From: Spongilla lacustris
Taxonomy: Eukaryota > Porifera > Demospongiae > Spongillida > Spongillidae
Reading direction: 5' to 3'
Assembly (NCBI GenBank): GCA_949361645.1
Contig: OX442422.1
Span: 5,455,642-5,519,641, forward strand
Length of the DNA stretch: 64,000 nucleotides
Made by a program: the position numbers and the translations under genes. This document shows positions 10,697 through 22,614 of this stretch, piece by piece (positions within the stretch are counted from its first letter, which is position 1; each line of letters opens with the position of its first letter). Under the pieces are notes generated by a model, which did no database searches, had not been told where the DNA came from, and saw nothing but the letters and a program-made list of their open reading frames with translations.

Positions 10697-10820
10697 AGCC
10701 GAGATGGCATTTTGACAAAAACAACTTCGCTAGCTAAAAGTGGTGAGCAAAACCAGGGACACTTAATAAAAGTAAAATAAAAAATTATTAAAATAAGTGT
10801 GTAAACTTTGTACAATAGAT

Positions 10821-11171
10821 TCACTTAAATACCTCTGCAGGGGATTCGACGCTCAACTGTTGTGCCACGATTGCCAAACTTTCCGCCAGAGATCGATGCG
10901 TAGCACTTTCAAAATGCCGATCCAGTCTGTACTGTTTTTCAAAGCCTTTCTGGCATATGTCACAAAAAAGGATCAAAACAAACATTGAAACGGTTACCAA
11001 CAACTCGCATTGGGCAAACAGAACACACCTTGCCGCCTTCCATTTTCTTGTTGTGTGACCGGAAATTTCCGAATTTTTCCGATTTTGATTAAATCGTGTG
11101 GCTGCATTTGGATCGGGTAGTAATAGCTGAGCTATAGTCTCAACAATTACAAGCCGTGATGGCGAAACCAC
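10821..11171 (-). CDS. Possible C2H2 (jaz/U1-type) zinc-finger coding exon
   Basis: On the minus strand a frame ends with FCDICQKGFEKQYRLDRHF followed by ESATH: C-x2-C-x12-H-x5-H, the spacing of U1/jaz-type fingers that often bind RNA or structured DNA. It ends ...SVESPAEVFK then stop. Upstream in another frame is a second CxxC (VCSVCPM), so a short intron or frameshift may lie between 10960 and 11030. The N-terminal part of the 116-codon frame has no recognisable feature. A single finger with no confirmed start makes this a tentative gene or fragment. Confidence 0.4.
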   Translation of the reverse strand: MVSPSRLVIVETIAQLLLPDPNAATRFNQNRKNSEISGHTTRKWKAARCVLFAQCELLVTVSMFVLILFCDICQKGFEKQYRLDRHFESATHRSLAESLAIVAQQLSVESPAEVFK

Positions 11172-12180
11172 TCAATAACTTACTAACTCTCAGTGCTTCA
11201 CATCGCTTTATAGTGCATTGCACAATTTGTTTCCTATATTAAATTAAAATTAATATTTGTGGGTACGTTTACTATGTAAAGTTTTTTACATAGTTATCAC
11301 GCGTAAGTACTATTCGGGCGGTCCCTACATAGTAGTAAGGCCCTCCCGACTACGTACGTATACAACGTCACGTGCCGTACAAGTTGGCCCACAGTTGTCA
11401 ACAGATGGGAGCAATATGTCATCGTATAATGGTACAGAAAGTATTATCAGATTGTAATTACATCTTGTACCTGACTGTACAAACTATGTTGTACCTATAT
11501 GTCATTCCTCGCGACCCGGTACCAAGTTGTATTACAATAATGTACCAACATGAAACAATATACGGGCCTGTACCGACGTGATAACTTTTGGTTGTGTAAA
11601 AACACAAATGAAACACCAATCATATATAACGATACATAATTCTAATTATACGTGAAACATTGTCATGGAAACGGTTTTAATACTCTTAATGTATTGATTG
11701 GACAAATTACGGGAACGAGCTTTTTTTGTTTACTTAACCGATTATACGCTAAATTTAATTTGCGCACGCGTACATACGTAACGCGGAATTGTTTTCAACA
11801 AATAATCATTTTTTGAGGTGTGGTTATGGTAGTTATTGCAGCAGCTGAACGGAGCGACTTTTGTATGGACGACCTTTGTTTTTTGGAATGCTGACTGGAT
11901 GAACTATCTTCCCTTGCGTATGGATGGGCGCGATCTACTCATGTTCGAGCGTGCGATGGTGAAAAACGAATCTGAACGTAACGCTACCTCGTCTCTTAGT
12001 GTTTGAGGTACGTTGTAAACATATGCGATGTCTTTGTTGGGTACAATGACGACTTTCTTCAGTGAATATAGGCTATTTAGAGAGGGGGGGAGGTTGTTGC
12101 AAACACAGCCATATATTCTATTTATAGCCCGTCCGCTTGTATCTTCCTGATCGTTAGCTATTTTAGCTATAAACTTACAC
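11172..12180. other. Intergenic region with hairpin and promoter-like repeat
   Basis: A perfect 10-bp hairpin (ACTATGTAAA / TTTACATAGT) lies at 11271-11294. 11600-11730 repeats the sequence of 38860-38990 (AATGAAAC.CCAATCATAT, GTGAAACATTGTCATGG). A minus-strand frame at 11904-12206 has no recognisable feature and overlaps the start of the gene at 12181, so I do not call it. Confidence 0.4.
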
Positions 12181-14730
12181 ATGTTTGTTTGTAACTTTTG
12201 TGGCATGATAAAAGTATATCTATTTGCTGTACGTGTCAGCTACATGTATTCACACTCTTCATACAGTGGCACCACTATGCACCCACACTATCACCTGCCC
12301 ACACACTCCTTTTCACACTCCCCTTGTCACCCATTTGCCTTGTACACACACCACCCAATGCACGCACTCCATAATGACACACCCTTTCTAGACATATCTT
12401 TGTCACACCCTCCCCCTTGTACACACCCACTGTAATACATCCATTCCACATCTACCACCCTGCAGTCCCCTCACAGCATGTATTCCACTTGTTAGCACCC
12501 TGTGTGAACTCTGGCACACTACAGCACCTACACATAGTGATGTGAAGGTGTGGAACCCTTGCACACACACACTTCATTGACTCTTCTATCATGTGCATGC
12601 ACATCGCTTGTCATATACACCTTTGTACACACCACCCATTGTGCACTCTTTATCACTCCAACTCCTTGTCATACTCACACTCCACAGCACACCCACCTGC
12701 CAATTGCAATCCCCTTGTGAGGGAGTGTGTAGTGTGTAGGAATCTGTAGTGTGTGAGGGTGTGTAGAGGGTGTGTGAGAGAGTGTACAAAGGTATAACGT
12801 GTTTACAAGTGGGTGTGTACAAGGGGTGTGTGTGAGGGAGTGTGTACAAGGTGTAGTGTGTTTGCAAGTAGTGTGTGTAGAGAGGGTGTTTCCGAGGGGT
12901 GTGTGAGGGTGTGTGTAGTGGGTCTGTGAGGGAATGTGTAGTGTGTGTGAGGGTGTGTGAGGGAGCGTGTACAAAGGTACAGTGTGTTTACAAGTGGTGT
13001 GTGAGGGAGTGTGTGTACAATGGGTGTGTGTATAGAGGGTTTTCCAAGGGGTGTGTGAGGGAGTGTGTAGTGGGTGGGAGGATGTGTGTAGAGGGTGTGG
13101 TGTGTACAAGGGGTGTGAGAGGTGTGCATAGAGTATAGTAAAGTGGGTGGTGTGCATTGCACTGTAGAATGGCAAGAGTGTGACAAGGAGATTTATGTGT
13201 GTAGATTAGATGTGTGTGATAGGGAGTGTGTGCAGTGGGTGGATGTGTACAAGGGTGTGTGGGGTAGGCATGCTGTGCACCCTCTACACAATTCCTCACA
13301 CACCCCTTGTGTGTACACTCAGAAACACCCTCTCTACACACCCCTTGTACATACGTATACTCCCTCACACAACCTTGTACACACCATCCATTGCACTCTT
13401 TATCAATCCAACTCCTTGTCATACTCACACTCCACTGCACACCCACCTGCCAATAGCAATCCGGTCACTGCATGTACACATCCACCCACTGCACACACTC
13501 CCTTATCACACACATCTAATCTACACACACAAATCTTCTTGTCACACTCTTGCCATTCTACACAGTGCAATGCACAGCACCCACTTTACTATACTCCTCA
13601 CACACCTACCCTCTTCACACACCTCTTGTAAACACACTACACCTTGTACACACTCCCTCACACCCTTCCTTACACACCCTCTACACACACCCTCTCTATA
13701 CAAACTCCCTCACATACTCCTTGTACACACACTCCCTCACATACTCCTTGTACACACACTCCCTCACATACTCCTTGTACACACACTCCCTCACACACAC
13801 CCCTTGTACACACACTCCCTCACACACACCCCTTGTACACACACTCCCTCACACACACCCCTTGTACACACACTCCCTCACACACACCCCTTGTACACAC
13901 ACTCCCTCACACACACCCCTTGTACACACACTCCCTCACACACACCCCTTGTACACACACTCCCTCACACACCCCTTGTACACTCACTCCCTCACACATC
14001 CCTTGTACACACACTCCCTCACACACACCCCTTGTACACACACTCCCTCACACACACCCCTTGTACACACTCCCTCACACACACCCCTTGTACACACACT
14101 CCCTCACACACCCCCCTTGTACACACTCCCTCTCACACACCCCTTGTACACACACTCCCTCACACACCCCTTGTACACACACTCCCTCACACACACCCCT
14201 TGTACACACACTCCCTCACACACATCCCTTGTACACACACTCCCTCACACACACCACTTGTAAACACACTACACCTTGTAGTGTACACACACAGCCCTTG
14301 TACACTCTCTACACACATCCCTTGTACATACCCACACCCTCTCTATATATACCCCTTGTTCATACCACCTTTTGTACACACAATCCCTCACACACACATA
14401 CTGAGTGTACATAGCATTTTTTTTGTGTTGACAATTAGCCTTAACCTTTCATGTCAGATAAACACATAGTCATGTACTCATATACACTACATTGCAGAGA
14501 CTGCCATTGTGTGTCCTTTCTGCAGATCAACACGTTCATCAAGCTCGTCAGGCTCGATACAAAAGCTCTCCAGGACATCGTCATCCTTATCTAAAAGTTT
14601 CCAAGACCTCTTCACGGTCCATCCTGCGCGAGCGCTTTGTCATTCTCTATCAAATTATATTATCATTGGAATGTTATTCATTGCATTCGTTGTTTACTTT
14701 GTCCACAGTTTAGCAAGAAACCCACAATAG
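12181..14730 (+). CDS. Small CxxC/CxxC zinc-ribbon-like, tail-anchored membrane protein (two-exon model)
   Basis: Exon 1 starts MFVCNFCGMIK at 12181; in-frame phase-0 donors are GTATAT at 12214 and the stronger GTACGT at 12229. Exon 2 starts at 14500 after GCAGAG and reads TAIVCPFCRSTRSSSSSGS, then a serine-rich stretch, then the hydrophobic segment YIIIGMLFIAFVVYFVHS and a short tail ARNPQ to TAG at 14730. Joined, the two CxxC pairs are 8 or 13 residues apart, as in small zinc ribbons. One C-terminal membrane segment and no signal peptide suggest tail anchoring in an internal membrane. Length would be about 90 residues. The intron of about 2.3 kb holds the inverted minisatellite. I do not recognise the family. 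The exon pairing is inferred; exon 2 alone is the safer part. Confidence 0.4.
12590..12715 (+). repeat. Minisatellite flank, copy 1 of a direct repeat
   Basis: Shares GCACTCTTTATCACTCCAAC, CCTTGTCATACTCACACTCC and CACCCACCTGCCAAT with 13375-13465. These two copies bracket the inverted minisatellite block. Confidence 0.7.
12716..13260 (-). repeat. Minisatellite block in inverted orientation
   Basis: Irregular GGGTGTGTGTGAGGGAGTGTG-type units, the reverse complement of the block at 13468-14400. 13120-13260 is also the complement of about 13468-13600. No coding: the long frames here exist only because the unit lacks stops. Confidence 0.8.
13275..14410 (+). repeat. 29-30-bp minisatellite, forward orientation
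   Basis: Units of the form CCTTGTACACACACTCCCTC plus ACACACACC, tandem and nearly identical from about 13690 to 14260 and more diverged outside. Long open frames across it (up to 419 codons) are artefacts of the repeat. Confidence 0.85.
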
Positions 14731-14855
14731 CAAGCCCACTCGTTCGACAATAAAATGAACTGTATAGGGACTGGTGAATACCGCTTTGCAAGTTTCAGAA
14801 CCGAACGAACCACCGACTGTGGACGGCGCTTCTTGTACCGTAGTGTATACAGCTG

Positions 14856-14915
14856 GACTCAAATTTGAGTCTACCGCGTTTTACGCGTAATAATTATTGG
14901 ACTCAAATTTGAGTC
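14856..14915. promoter_or_regulatory. Twin 16-bp palindromes upstream of ankyrin gene 2
   Basis: GACTCAAATTTGAGTC occurs exactly at 14856-14871 and 14900-14915, 44 bp apart, each followed by T(A/T)CCGCGT. They lie about 260-315 bp before the ATG of gene 2 and about 130 bp after the end of the preceding small gene. A dimeric factor site is possible. They are absent upstream of gene 3. Confidence 0.35.
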
Positions 14916-14934
14916 TTCCGCGTATAATCGGTTA

Positions 14935-15170
14935 AAGTAAACGGCCTGGCGACTTGACCAAAACATGAAAATTATCGTCTTTCCACTGCGGCTCGATAGC
15001 AATAAAGAGCTACACTATCCGTTTCTCGTTTCGTGCGTTATACCGTATACGCGCGTTTTTTATAATGATTTCATGATACAGCACAAATCCTATATGAGAA
15101 TTATTAACTGCCGTAACTCTCGATACGTGAAAACATTGGTCTGGGAACGAGACTAGCTAGACTACACAAG
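14935..15170 (+). promoter_or_regulatory. Promoter-proximal region of ankyrin gene 2
   Basis: Ends directly at the ATG and is shared with gene 3, where it is split: 38880-39162 and 45431-45538. It contains TTTTTTATAATGATTTCATG about 110 bp before the ATG, possibly a TATA-like site, and GTCTGGGAACGAGACTAG just before the start. Conservation among copies could be simple common descent. Confidence 0.45.
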
Positions 15171-18100
15171 ATGTCCGCTATACTACCGGAAGTAATAGAG
15201 ACAGTCGGTACGTAACGCCTATTTGACATTTGTCTAATGCACAAATACTATTTTTATACTATAGTATCGGGAGTTGGGTTTCCTCCCCCCCCCCCCCCCC
15301 TCCACAACTTTTGTAGCACCCACTGACCTAGAGCTAGAGTAGGCGTGGTCGCTATGGCGTAGACCAACTCAACTGTCGTATTCACGTATACTACACTGTG
15401 TGCGCATACGTGATGTGTCTTTGATCCTTCAAAACCTCAGAGCAGAAGCTTCGAGATGCGGTATGGCGGGGTGATATTGGCGAGGTGGCGAGGTTGATCA
15501 AAAGTGGAGTATCTGTACATTCAACTCGTGAGGTAAGCGGAGATTTTCATGGGGGATCAGAATTTTCCACTTACAGAGTAAATTTGTCTATTGTATGTTA
15601 AAAGATATATGAATGCACACTGTAGTTTTCAATCATGATATTATGAGGGAGGGGAGTGTCCATGCTTGAGGGCTATGTCAAGGCTGTACATTTTGCTACC
15701 TGCACCTTGAATGGAGACATTGACTTGAAATGTTGGTCCCAAAAACTATCCCATCAGCTGTAATGTACATATATAAATTAGCCTCCTCTTCCTCCTCCCC
15801 TTTATTAATGATTGCAATCAATTCATAAATCTTGTATTCATTTGTTTACATGTACCTAATGGCTTCATATTTGAAGGAGCCATGTTGATGACCATGTACT
15901 ACATGTAGATGTGTACATTGTACCCCCCATGTTGACTGAAATATTATACCCACTTCAGGATGGCAATACTCCATTACACCTTGCTGCAAAGGGAGGTCAT
16001 ACTACTTGTGTGGAATATCTCCTTTCCACTCCTGGTATTGATGTGAACATTACGAATAGGGTGAGTTGTATGTAAAGCTGCACAATCTTCCTCCTATTCA
16101 TACATCTTTTTACTTTACTTAGCAAATGTGAGCCCCAATACATGCACCCCGTTGGCTGCATGCCATATAGAGGGGTCAGGCAGAGCACCCCATGAGACCA
16201 CATGCCCTAATGGCTAGAGGTGGATAAGGGAGGCAAGAGCCAGCCTCCATGGATGTAGCCATTGTTGGGTGAATGGGAGCAGACGTGTTGCGTAGCATTA
16301 GGTACTGCCATGCCCTAGACTGCCTGAACCAATGTGGGGCCAATGGGGTGGTGGCCATTGTACCTTAGAGGCCAGCAGAGGTTGTTGCCTTAGCTCTGTG
16401 ACCTCACCTCAGGGTGTTAGCCCCAGGGTTATGGTAGCCATGTCTTGAGCAGCACCAGCCTTCTTTAATGTGATGAGAGCAGCAGAATACATACATGTAT
16501 GTGATGCAATAATGAGAGCACACACATACCTACATGTATAAGGTGTCCAAGTCCAGTCAGTCAGGGGTACAATATTACACAAGGGGTAGGAGGGGACTGA
16601 GATGATGCCAGTAGCTACTGAGGATATGTGTGTAATGGACTTGCCTATAAGGGGCACCAGGTAGATCTGTGGGGATTGGTAAGCAATGCAATGGGGACAC
16701 ATGTAGACACTAAGTATAGGCACCTGGTACCTTCCATTAAAACACTTCTTAACACTACCATATCACATACTGGTTGTATGTGTGTACTTTGATTAGAGAC
16801 TTCATGTTTGAAGGGGCCCTGGCATCTAAACATGTGTACATTGTACCCACCATGTTGGCTGAACTATTGTACCCACTACACTGTATGTTGGCTGACCTAT
16901 TGTACCCACTCCAGTATGGTGATACTCCATTACACCTTGCTGCAATAAATGGTTCTACTACTTGTGTGGAACGTCTCCTTTCTACTCCTGGTATTGACGT
17001 CAACATTAAGGATCGTGTAAGTTTGTGTATTGAATGTTACATGAACATTACAGTTATGATAATACTAAGAACAGGAGGGAGTGGAGACATGCCAATAAAG
17101 GCATCTCCAATATCTCTTGTTCCCTTCCTTCTTACACCACCATTGTCATAAAATACAATATACCACTAACTTTCACTATTGTTATGTATGAGATATGACA
17201 TGTATGTATATATCCTTAGTCTTCTGCCTCAAATTTACTAATAATGGTTGTGGTAAAGTCACGAAGCATGCACATGTATAATGCTGACATACATGTACAT
17301 GAGTGACTTTGTTTGAAGAGGTCATGGCGGCCATGTTGATGATGACCATGTACTGCATGCACCATGTTGACTGACCCACTCCAGCATGGTCATACTCCAT
17401 TACACTATGCTGCAAAAGAAGGTCATACAACTTGTGTGGATCGTTTCCTTTCCGTTCCTGGTATTGATATGAACATTAAGGATGAGGTGAGTTGTACAAT
17501 CTTCTTCCTCCTATTCATAAATCATACATCTCTTTACTTTACTTAGCAAATGTGAGCCCCAATACATGCACCCCGTTGGCTGCATGCCATAAAGAGGGGT
17601 CAGGCAGAGCACCCCATGAGGCCACATGCCCTAATGGCTAGAGGTGGATAAGGGAGGCAAGAGCCAGCCTCCATGGATGTAGCCATTGTTGGGTGAATGG
17701 GGGCAGACTGGATCCCACTGTGTTGCATAGCATTAGGTACTCTCATGCCCTAGGCTGCCTGAACCAATGTGGGGCCAATGGGGTGGTGGCCATTGTACCT
17801 TAGAGGCCAGCAGTGGTTGTTGCCTTAGCTCGGTGACCTCACCTCAGGGTGTTAGCCCAAGGGTTATGGTAGCCTTGTGTTGAGCAGCACCAGCCTTCTT
17901 TAATGAGATGAGAGCAGCAGAATACGTACATGTATGTGATGCAATAATGAGAGCACACACACACACCTACATGTATAAGGTGTCCAGGTCCAGTCAGTTA
18001 GGGGTACAATACTACACAAGGGGTGGGAGGGGGCTGCGATGATGCCAGTAGCTACTGAGGATGTGTGTATAATGGACTTGCCTATAAGGGGCACCAGGTA

Positions 18101-21100
18101 CATGTAGATCTGTGGGGATTGGTAAGCAATGCAATGGGGACACATGTAAACACTAAGTATAAGTACTTGGTACCTTCCATTAAACACTTCTTAACACTGT
18201 CATATCACATACTGGTTGTATGTGTGTACTCTAATTAGAGGCTTCATGTTTGAAGGGGCCATGTTGATGACCATGTACTACATGTAGATGTGTACATTGT
18301 ACCCACCATGTTGACTGAACTATTGTACCCACTTCAGGATGGCAATACTCTATTACACCTTGCTGCAAAGGGAGGTCATACTAGTATTACTTGTATGGAA
18401 TATCTCCTTTCCACTCCTGGTATTGATGTGAACATTAAAAATAGGGTGAGTTGTATGTAAAGCTGTACAATCTTCCTCCTATTCATACATCTTTTTACTT
18501 TACTTAGCAAATGTGAGCCCCAATACATGCACCCCGTTGGCTGCATGCCATAAAGAGGGGTCAGGCAGAGCACCCCATGAGGCCACATGCCCTAATGGCT
18601 AGAGGTGGATAAGGGAGGCAAGAGCCAGCCTCCATGGATGTAGCCATTTTTGGGTGAATGGGGGCAGACTGGACCCCACTGTGTTGCGTTGCATTAGGTA
18701 CTACCATGCCCTAGGCTGCCTGAACCAATGTGGGGCCAATGGGGTGCAGGCCGTTGTAATATTGTTGGAATCGTGATGACCGCACACATGCACAATAGAG
18801 GCAAGTTAATTTGTTAATTAAATCAAGATTATAATTTTATAACCATTAAATCAGACGATTGAGCGCTAGCGCTGGATAATACATGTACATTGACGTGTTG
18901 GTGAAGTTGGATCAATGCCTGCTGCCTGGCGCCCTTTGGTGCCCATGGCGCCCCACGTCATAAACCGGCAGGTGGGTTGGTACCCCCCTGGCCCCCTCCG
19001 ACCAGGCCGCCACTGATAAGGTGTACAGGTCCAGTCAGTGAGGGGTACAATATTACACAAGGGGTGGGAGGGGGCTGCGATGATGCCAGTAGCTACTGAG
19101 GATGTGTGTGTAATGGACTTGCCTATAAGGGGCACCAGCTATAAGGGGCACCAGGTAGATGTGTGGGGTTTGGTAAGCAATGCAATGGGGACACATGTAG
19201 ACACTAAGTATAGGCACCCGGTACCTTCCATTAAAACACTGCTTAACACTACCGTATCACATACTGGTTGTATGTGTGTACTCTAATTAGAGGCTTCATG
19301 TTTGAAGGGGCCATGTTGATGACCGTGTAAACATTTGTACATTGTACCCACCATGTTGGCTGAACTATTGTACCCACTCCAGTATGGTGATACTCCATTA
19401 CACCTTGCTGAAATAAGAGGTGATACTACTAGTGTGGAACGTCTCCTTTCTACTCCTGGTATTGATGTGAACGTTAAGGAGCGTGTAAGTTTGTGTATTG
19501 AATGTTACATGAACATTACAGTTATGATAATACTAAGAACAGGAGGGAGTGGAGACATGCCAATAAAGGCATCTCCAATATCTCTTGTTCCCTTCCTTCT
19601 TACACCACCATTGCCATAAAATGCAATATACCACTAACTTTCGCTATTTTTATGTATGAGATATGACATGTATGTATATATCTATAGTCTTCTGCCTCAA
19701 ATTTACTAATAATGGTTGTGGTAAAGTCATGAAGCATGCACATGTATAATGCTGACATACATATACATGAGTGACTTTGTTTTAAGAGGCCATGGCGGCC
19801 ATGTTGATGATGACCATGTACTGCATGCACCATGTTGACTGACCCACTCCAGCATGGTCATACTCCATTACACTATGCTGCTAAGGAAGGTCATACAACT
19901 TTTATGGATCATTTCCTTTCTGCTCCTGGTATTGATGTGAACATTAAGGATGAGGTGAGTTGTACAATCTTCTTCCTCCTATTCATAAATCATACATCTT
20001 TTTACTTTACTTAGCAAATGTGAGCCCCAATACATGCACCAGGTTGGCTGCATGCCATAAAGAGGGGTCAGGCAGAGCACCCCATGAGGCCACATGCCCT
20101 AATGGCTAGAGGTGGATAAGGGAGGCAAGAGCCAGCCTCCATGGATGTAGCCATTGTTGGGTGAATGGGGGCAGACTGGACCCCACTGTATTGCGTAGCA
20201 TTAGGTACTGCCATGCCTGAACCAATGTGGGGCCAATGGGGTGGTGGCCATTGTACCTTAGAGGCCAGCAGTGGTTGTTGCCTTAGCTCTGTGACCTCAT
20301 CTCAGGGTATTAGCCCCAGGGTTATGGTAGCCATGTGTTGAGCAGCACCAGCCTTCTTTAATGAGATGAGAGCAGCAGAATACATACATGTATGTGATGC
20401 AATAATGAGACCTATCCTAAGGTGTCCAAGTCCAGTCAGTCAGGGGTACAATATTACACAAGGGGTGGGAGGGGGCTGAGATGATGCCAGTAGCTACTGA
20501 GGATGTGTGTGTAATGGACTTGCCTATAAGGGGCACCAGGTAGATCTGTGGGGATTGGTAAGCAATGCAATGGGGACACATGTAGACACTAAGTATAGGC
20601 ACCTGGTACCTTCCATTAAAACACTGCTTAATACTGCCATATCACATACTGGTTGTATGTGTGTACTTTGATTAGAGACTTCATGTTTGAAGGGGCCATG
20701 TTGATGACCATGTACTACATGTACATGTGTACATTGTACCCACCATGTTGACTGAATTATGTACCCACTCCAGGGTGGTGATACTCCATTACACCTTGCT
20801 ACAAGGAGAGGTCAAACTGCCTGTGTGGAACATCTCCTTTCCGCTCCTGGTATTGATGTGAACATTACGAATGAGGTGAGTTGTACAATCTTCTTCCTCC
20901 TATTCATAAATCATACATCTTTTTACTTTACTTAGCAAATGTGAGCCCCAATAAATGCACCCCGTTGGCTGCATGCCATAAAGAGGGGTCAGGCAGAGCA
21001 CCCCATGAGACCACATGCCCTAATGGCTAGAGGTGGATAAGGGAGGCAAGAGCCAGCCTCCATGGATGTAGCCATTGTTGGGTGAATGGGGGCAGACTGG

Positions 21101-22575
21101 ACCCTACTGTGTTACGATAGCATTAGGTACTCTCATGCCCTAGGCTGCCTGAACTAATGTGGGGCCAATGGGGTGGTGGCCATTGTACCTTAGAGGCCAG
21201 CAGTGGTTGTTGCTATAGCTCTGTGACCCCACCTCAGGGTGTTAGCCCCAGGGTTAGGGTAGCCATGTGTTGAGCAGCACCAGCCTTCTTTAATGTGATA
21301 AGAGCAGCAGAATACATACATGTACATCTACATGCACATGTATGTGATGCAATAATGAGACCTATAAGGTGTCCAAGTCCAGTCAGTCAGGGGTACAATA
21401 TTATACAAGGGGTGGGAGGGGGCTGAGATGATGCCAGTAGCTACTGAGGATGTGTGTGTAATGGACTTGCCTATAAGAGGCACCAGGTAGATCTGTGGGG
21501 ATTGGTAAGCAATGCAATAGGTACACATGTAGACACTAAGTATAGGCACCCGGTACCTTCCATTAAAACACTGCTTATCACTACCATATCACATACTGGT
21601 TGTATGTGTGTACTCTAATTAGAGGCTTCATGTTTGAAGGGGCCATGTTGATGACCATGTACATTGTAAACATGTGTACATTGTACCCACCATATTGGCT
21701 GAACTATTGTACCCACTATGTTGGCTGACCTATTGTACCCACTCCAGTATGGTGATACTCCATTACACCTTGCTGCAGAGGGAGGTTATTATACATGGTC
21801 TTGTTTGGAACGTCTTCTTTCTACTCCTGGTATTGATGTGAACATTAAGGGTGATGTAAGTTTGTGTATTGAATGTTACATGAACATTACAGTTATGATA
21901 ATAACGTTTGAATCGCTATATCGTCCGAACGGTAAAGGCTATTGACTTCCTATTTTCATGACTTCATACTAAACCATTGCTCTATGGTAAAATCACAGCT
22001 TTGCAACATTCAATACCGCACCTGGTTCAAACCCAACATAACTTTCAGTAAGAGTAATCAAATCGCTTCAAATTCGGTTTTTAGGTAGAGAGGTCCTATA
22101 CCTATCTATTTGTTCTGTTCGTTAATTGTATGCTATCCGTTACGGAGATACAACTTTTTCCCGCTTGATCATTGGCTCAAATCGAGCGGGAAAAGTGCAC
22201 GTGGTTTGTTCAACTTTATCTCCATAACGGATGACATAAAAATTAACGAACAGAGCAAATCAATAGGTATAAGACCTCTCTACCTACAATCCGAATTTGA
22301 AGCGATTTGATTACTCCTACAGAAAGTTATGTTGGGTTTGAACCAGGTAGGGTATCGAACGTTGCATTGCTGGCGCGGAGCAAGTGCAAGACACCAAAAT
22401 GTATTTTACCATAGAGCAATGGTGTAGTATGAAGTGTTGTAAATAAGAAGTCGATAGCCATTACCGTTCGGAAGATGTAGTGATTGAAATGCTATAATAC
22501 GATTATTTTACAATGTTATAAAACATAGGAAGTTTTCGCGGATACTGTCCCATATAATTATAATCATTATATTAA

Positions 22576-22614
<39 letters not shown>

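Noticed and set aside
11904..12206. 100-codon minus-strand frame
   Set aside because: No recognisable feature. It overlaps the start of a better-supported gene on the other strand.
13210..14469. 419-codon histidine/threonine-rich frame
   Set aside because: Minisatellite translated; similar long frames exist in several frames at once.
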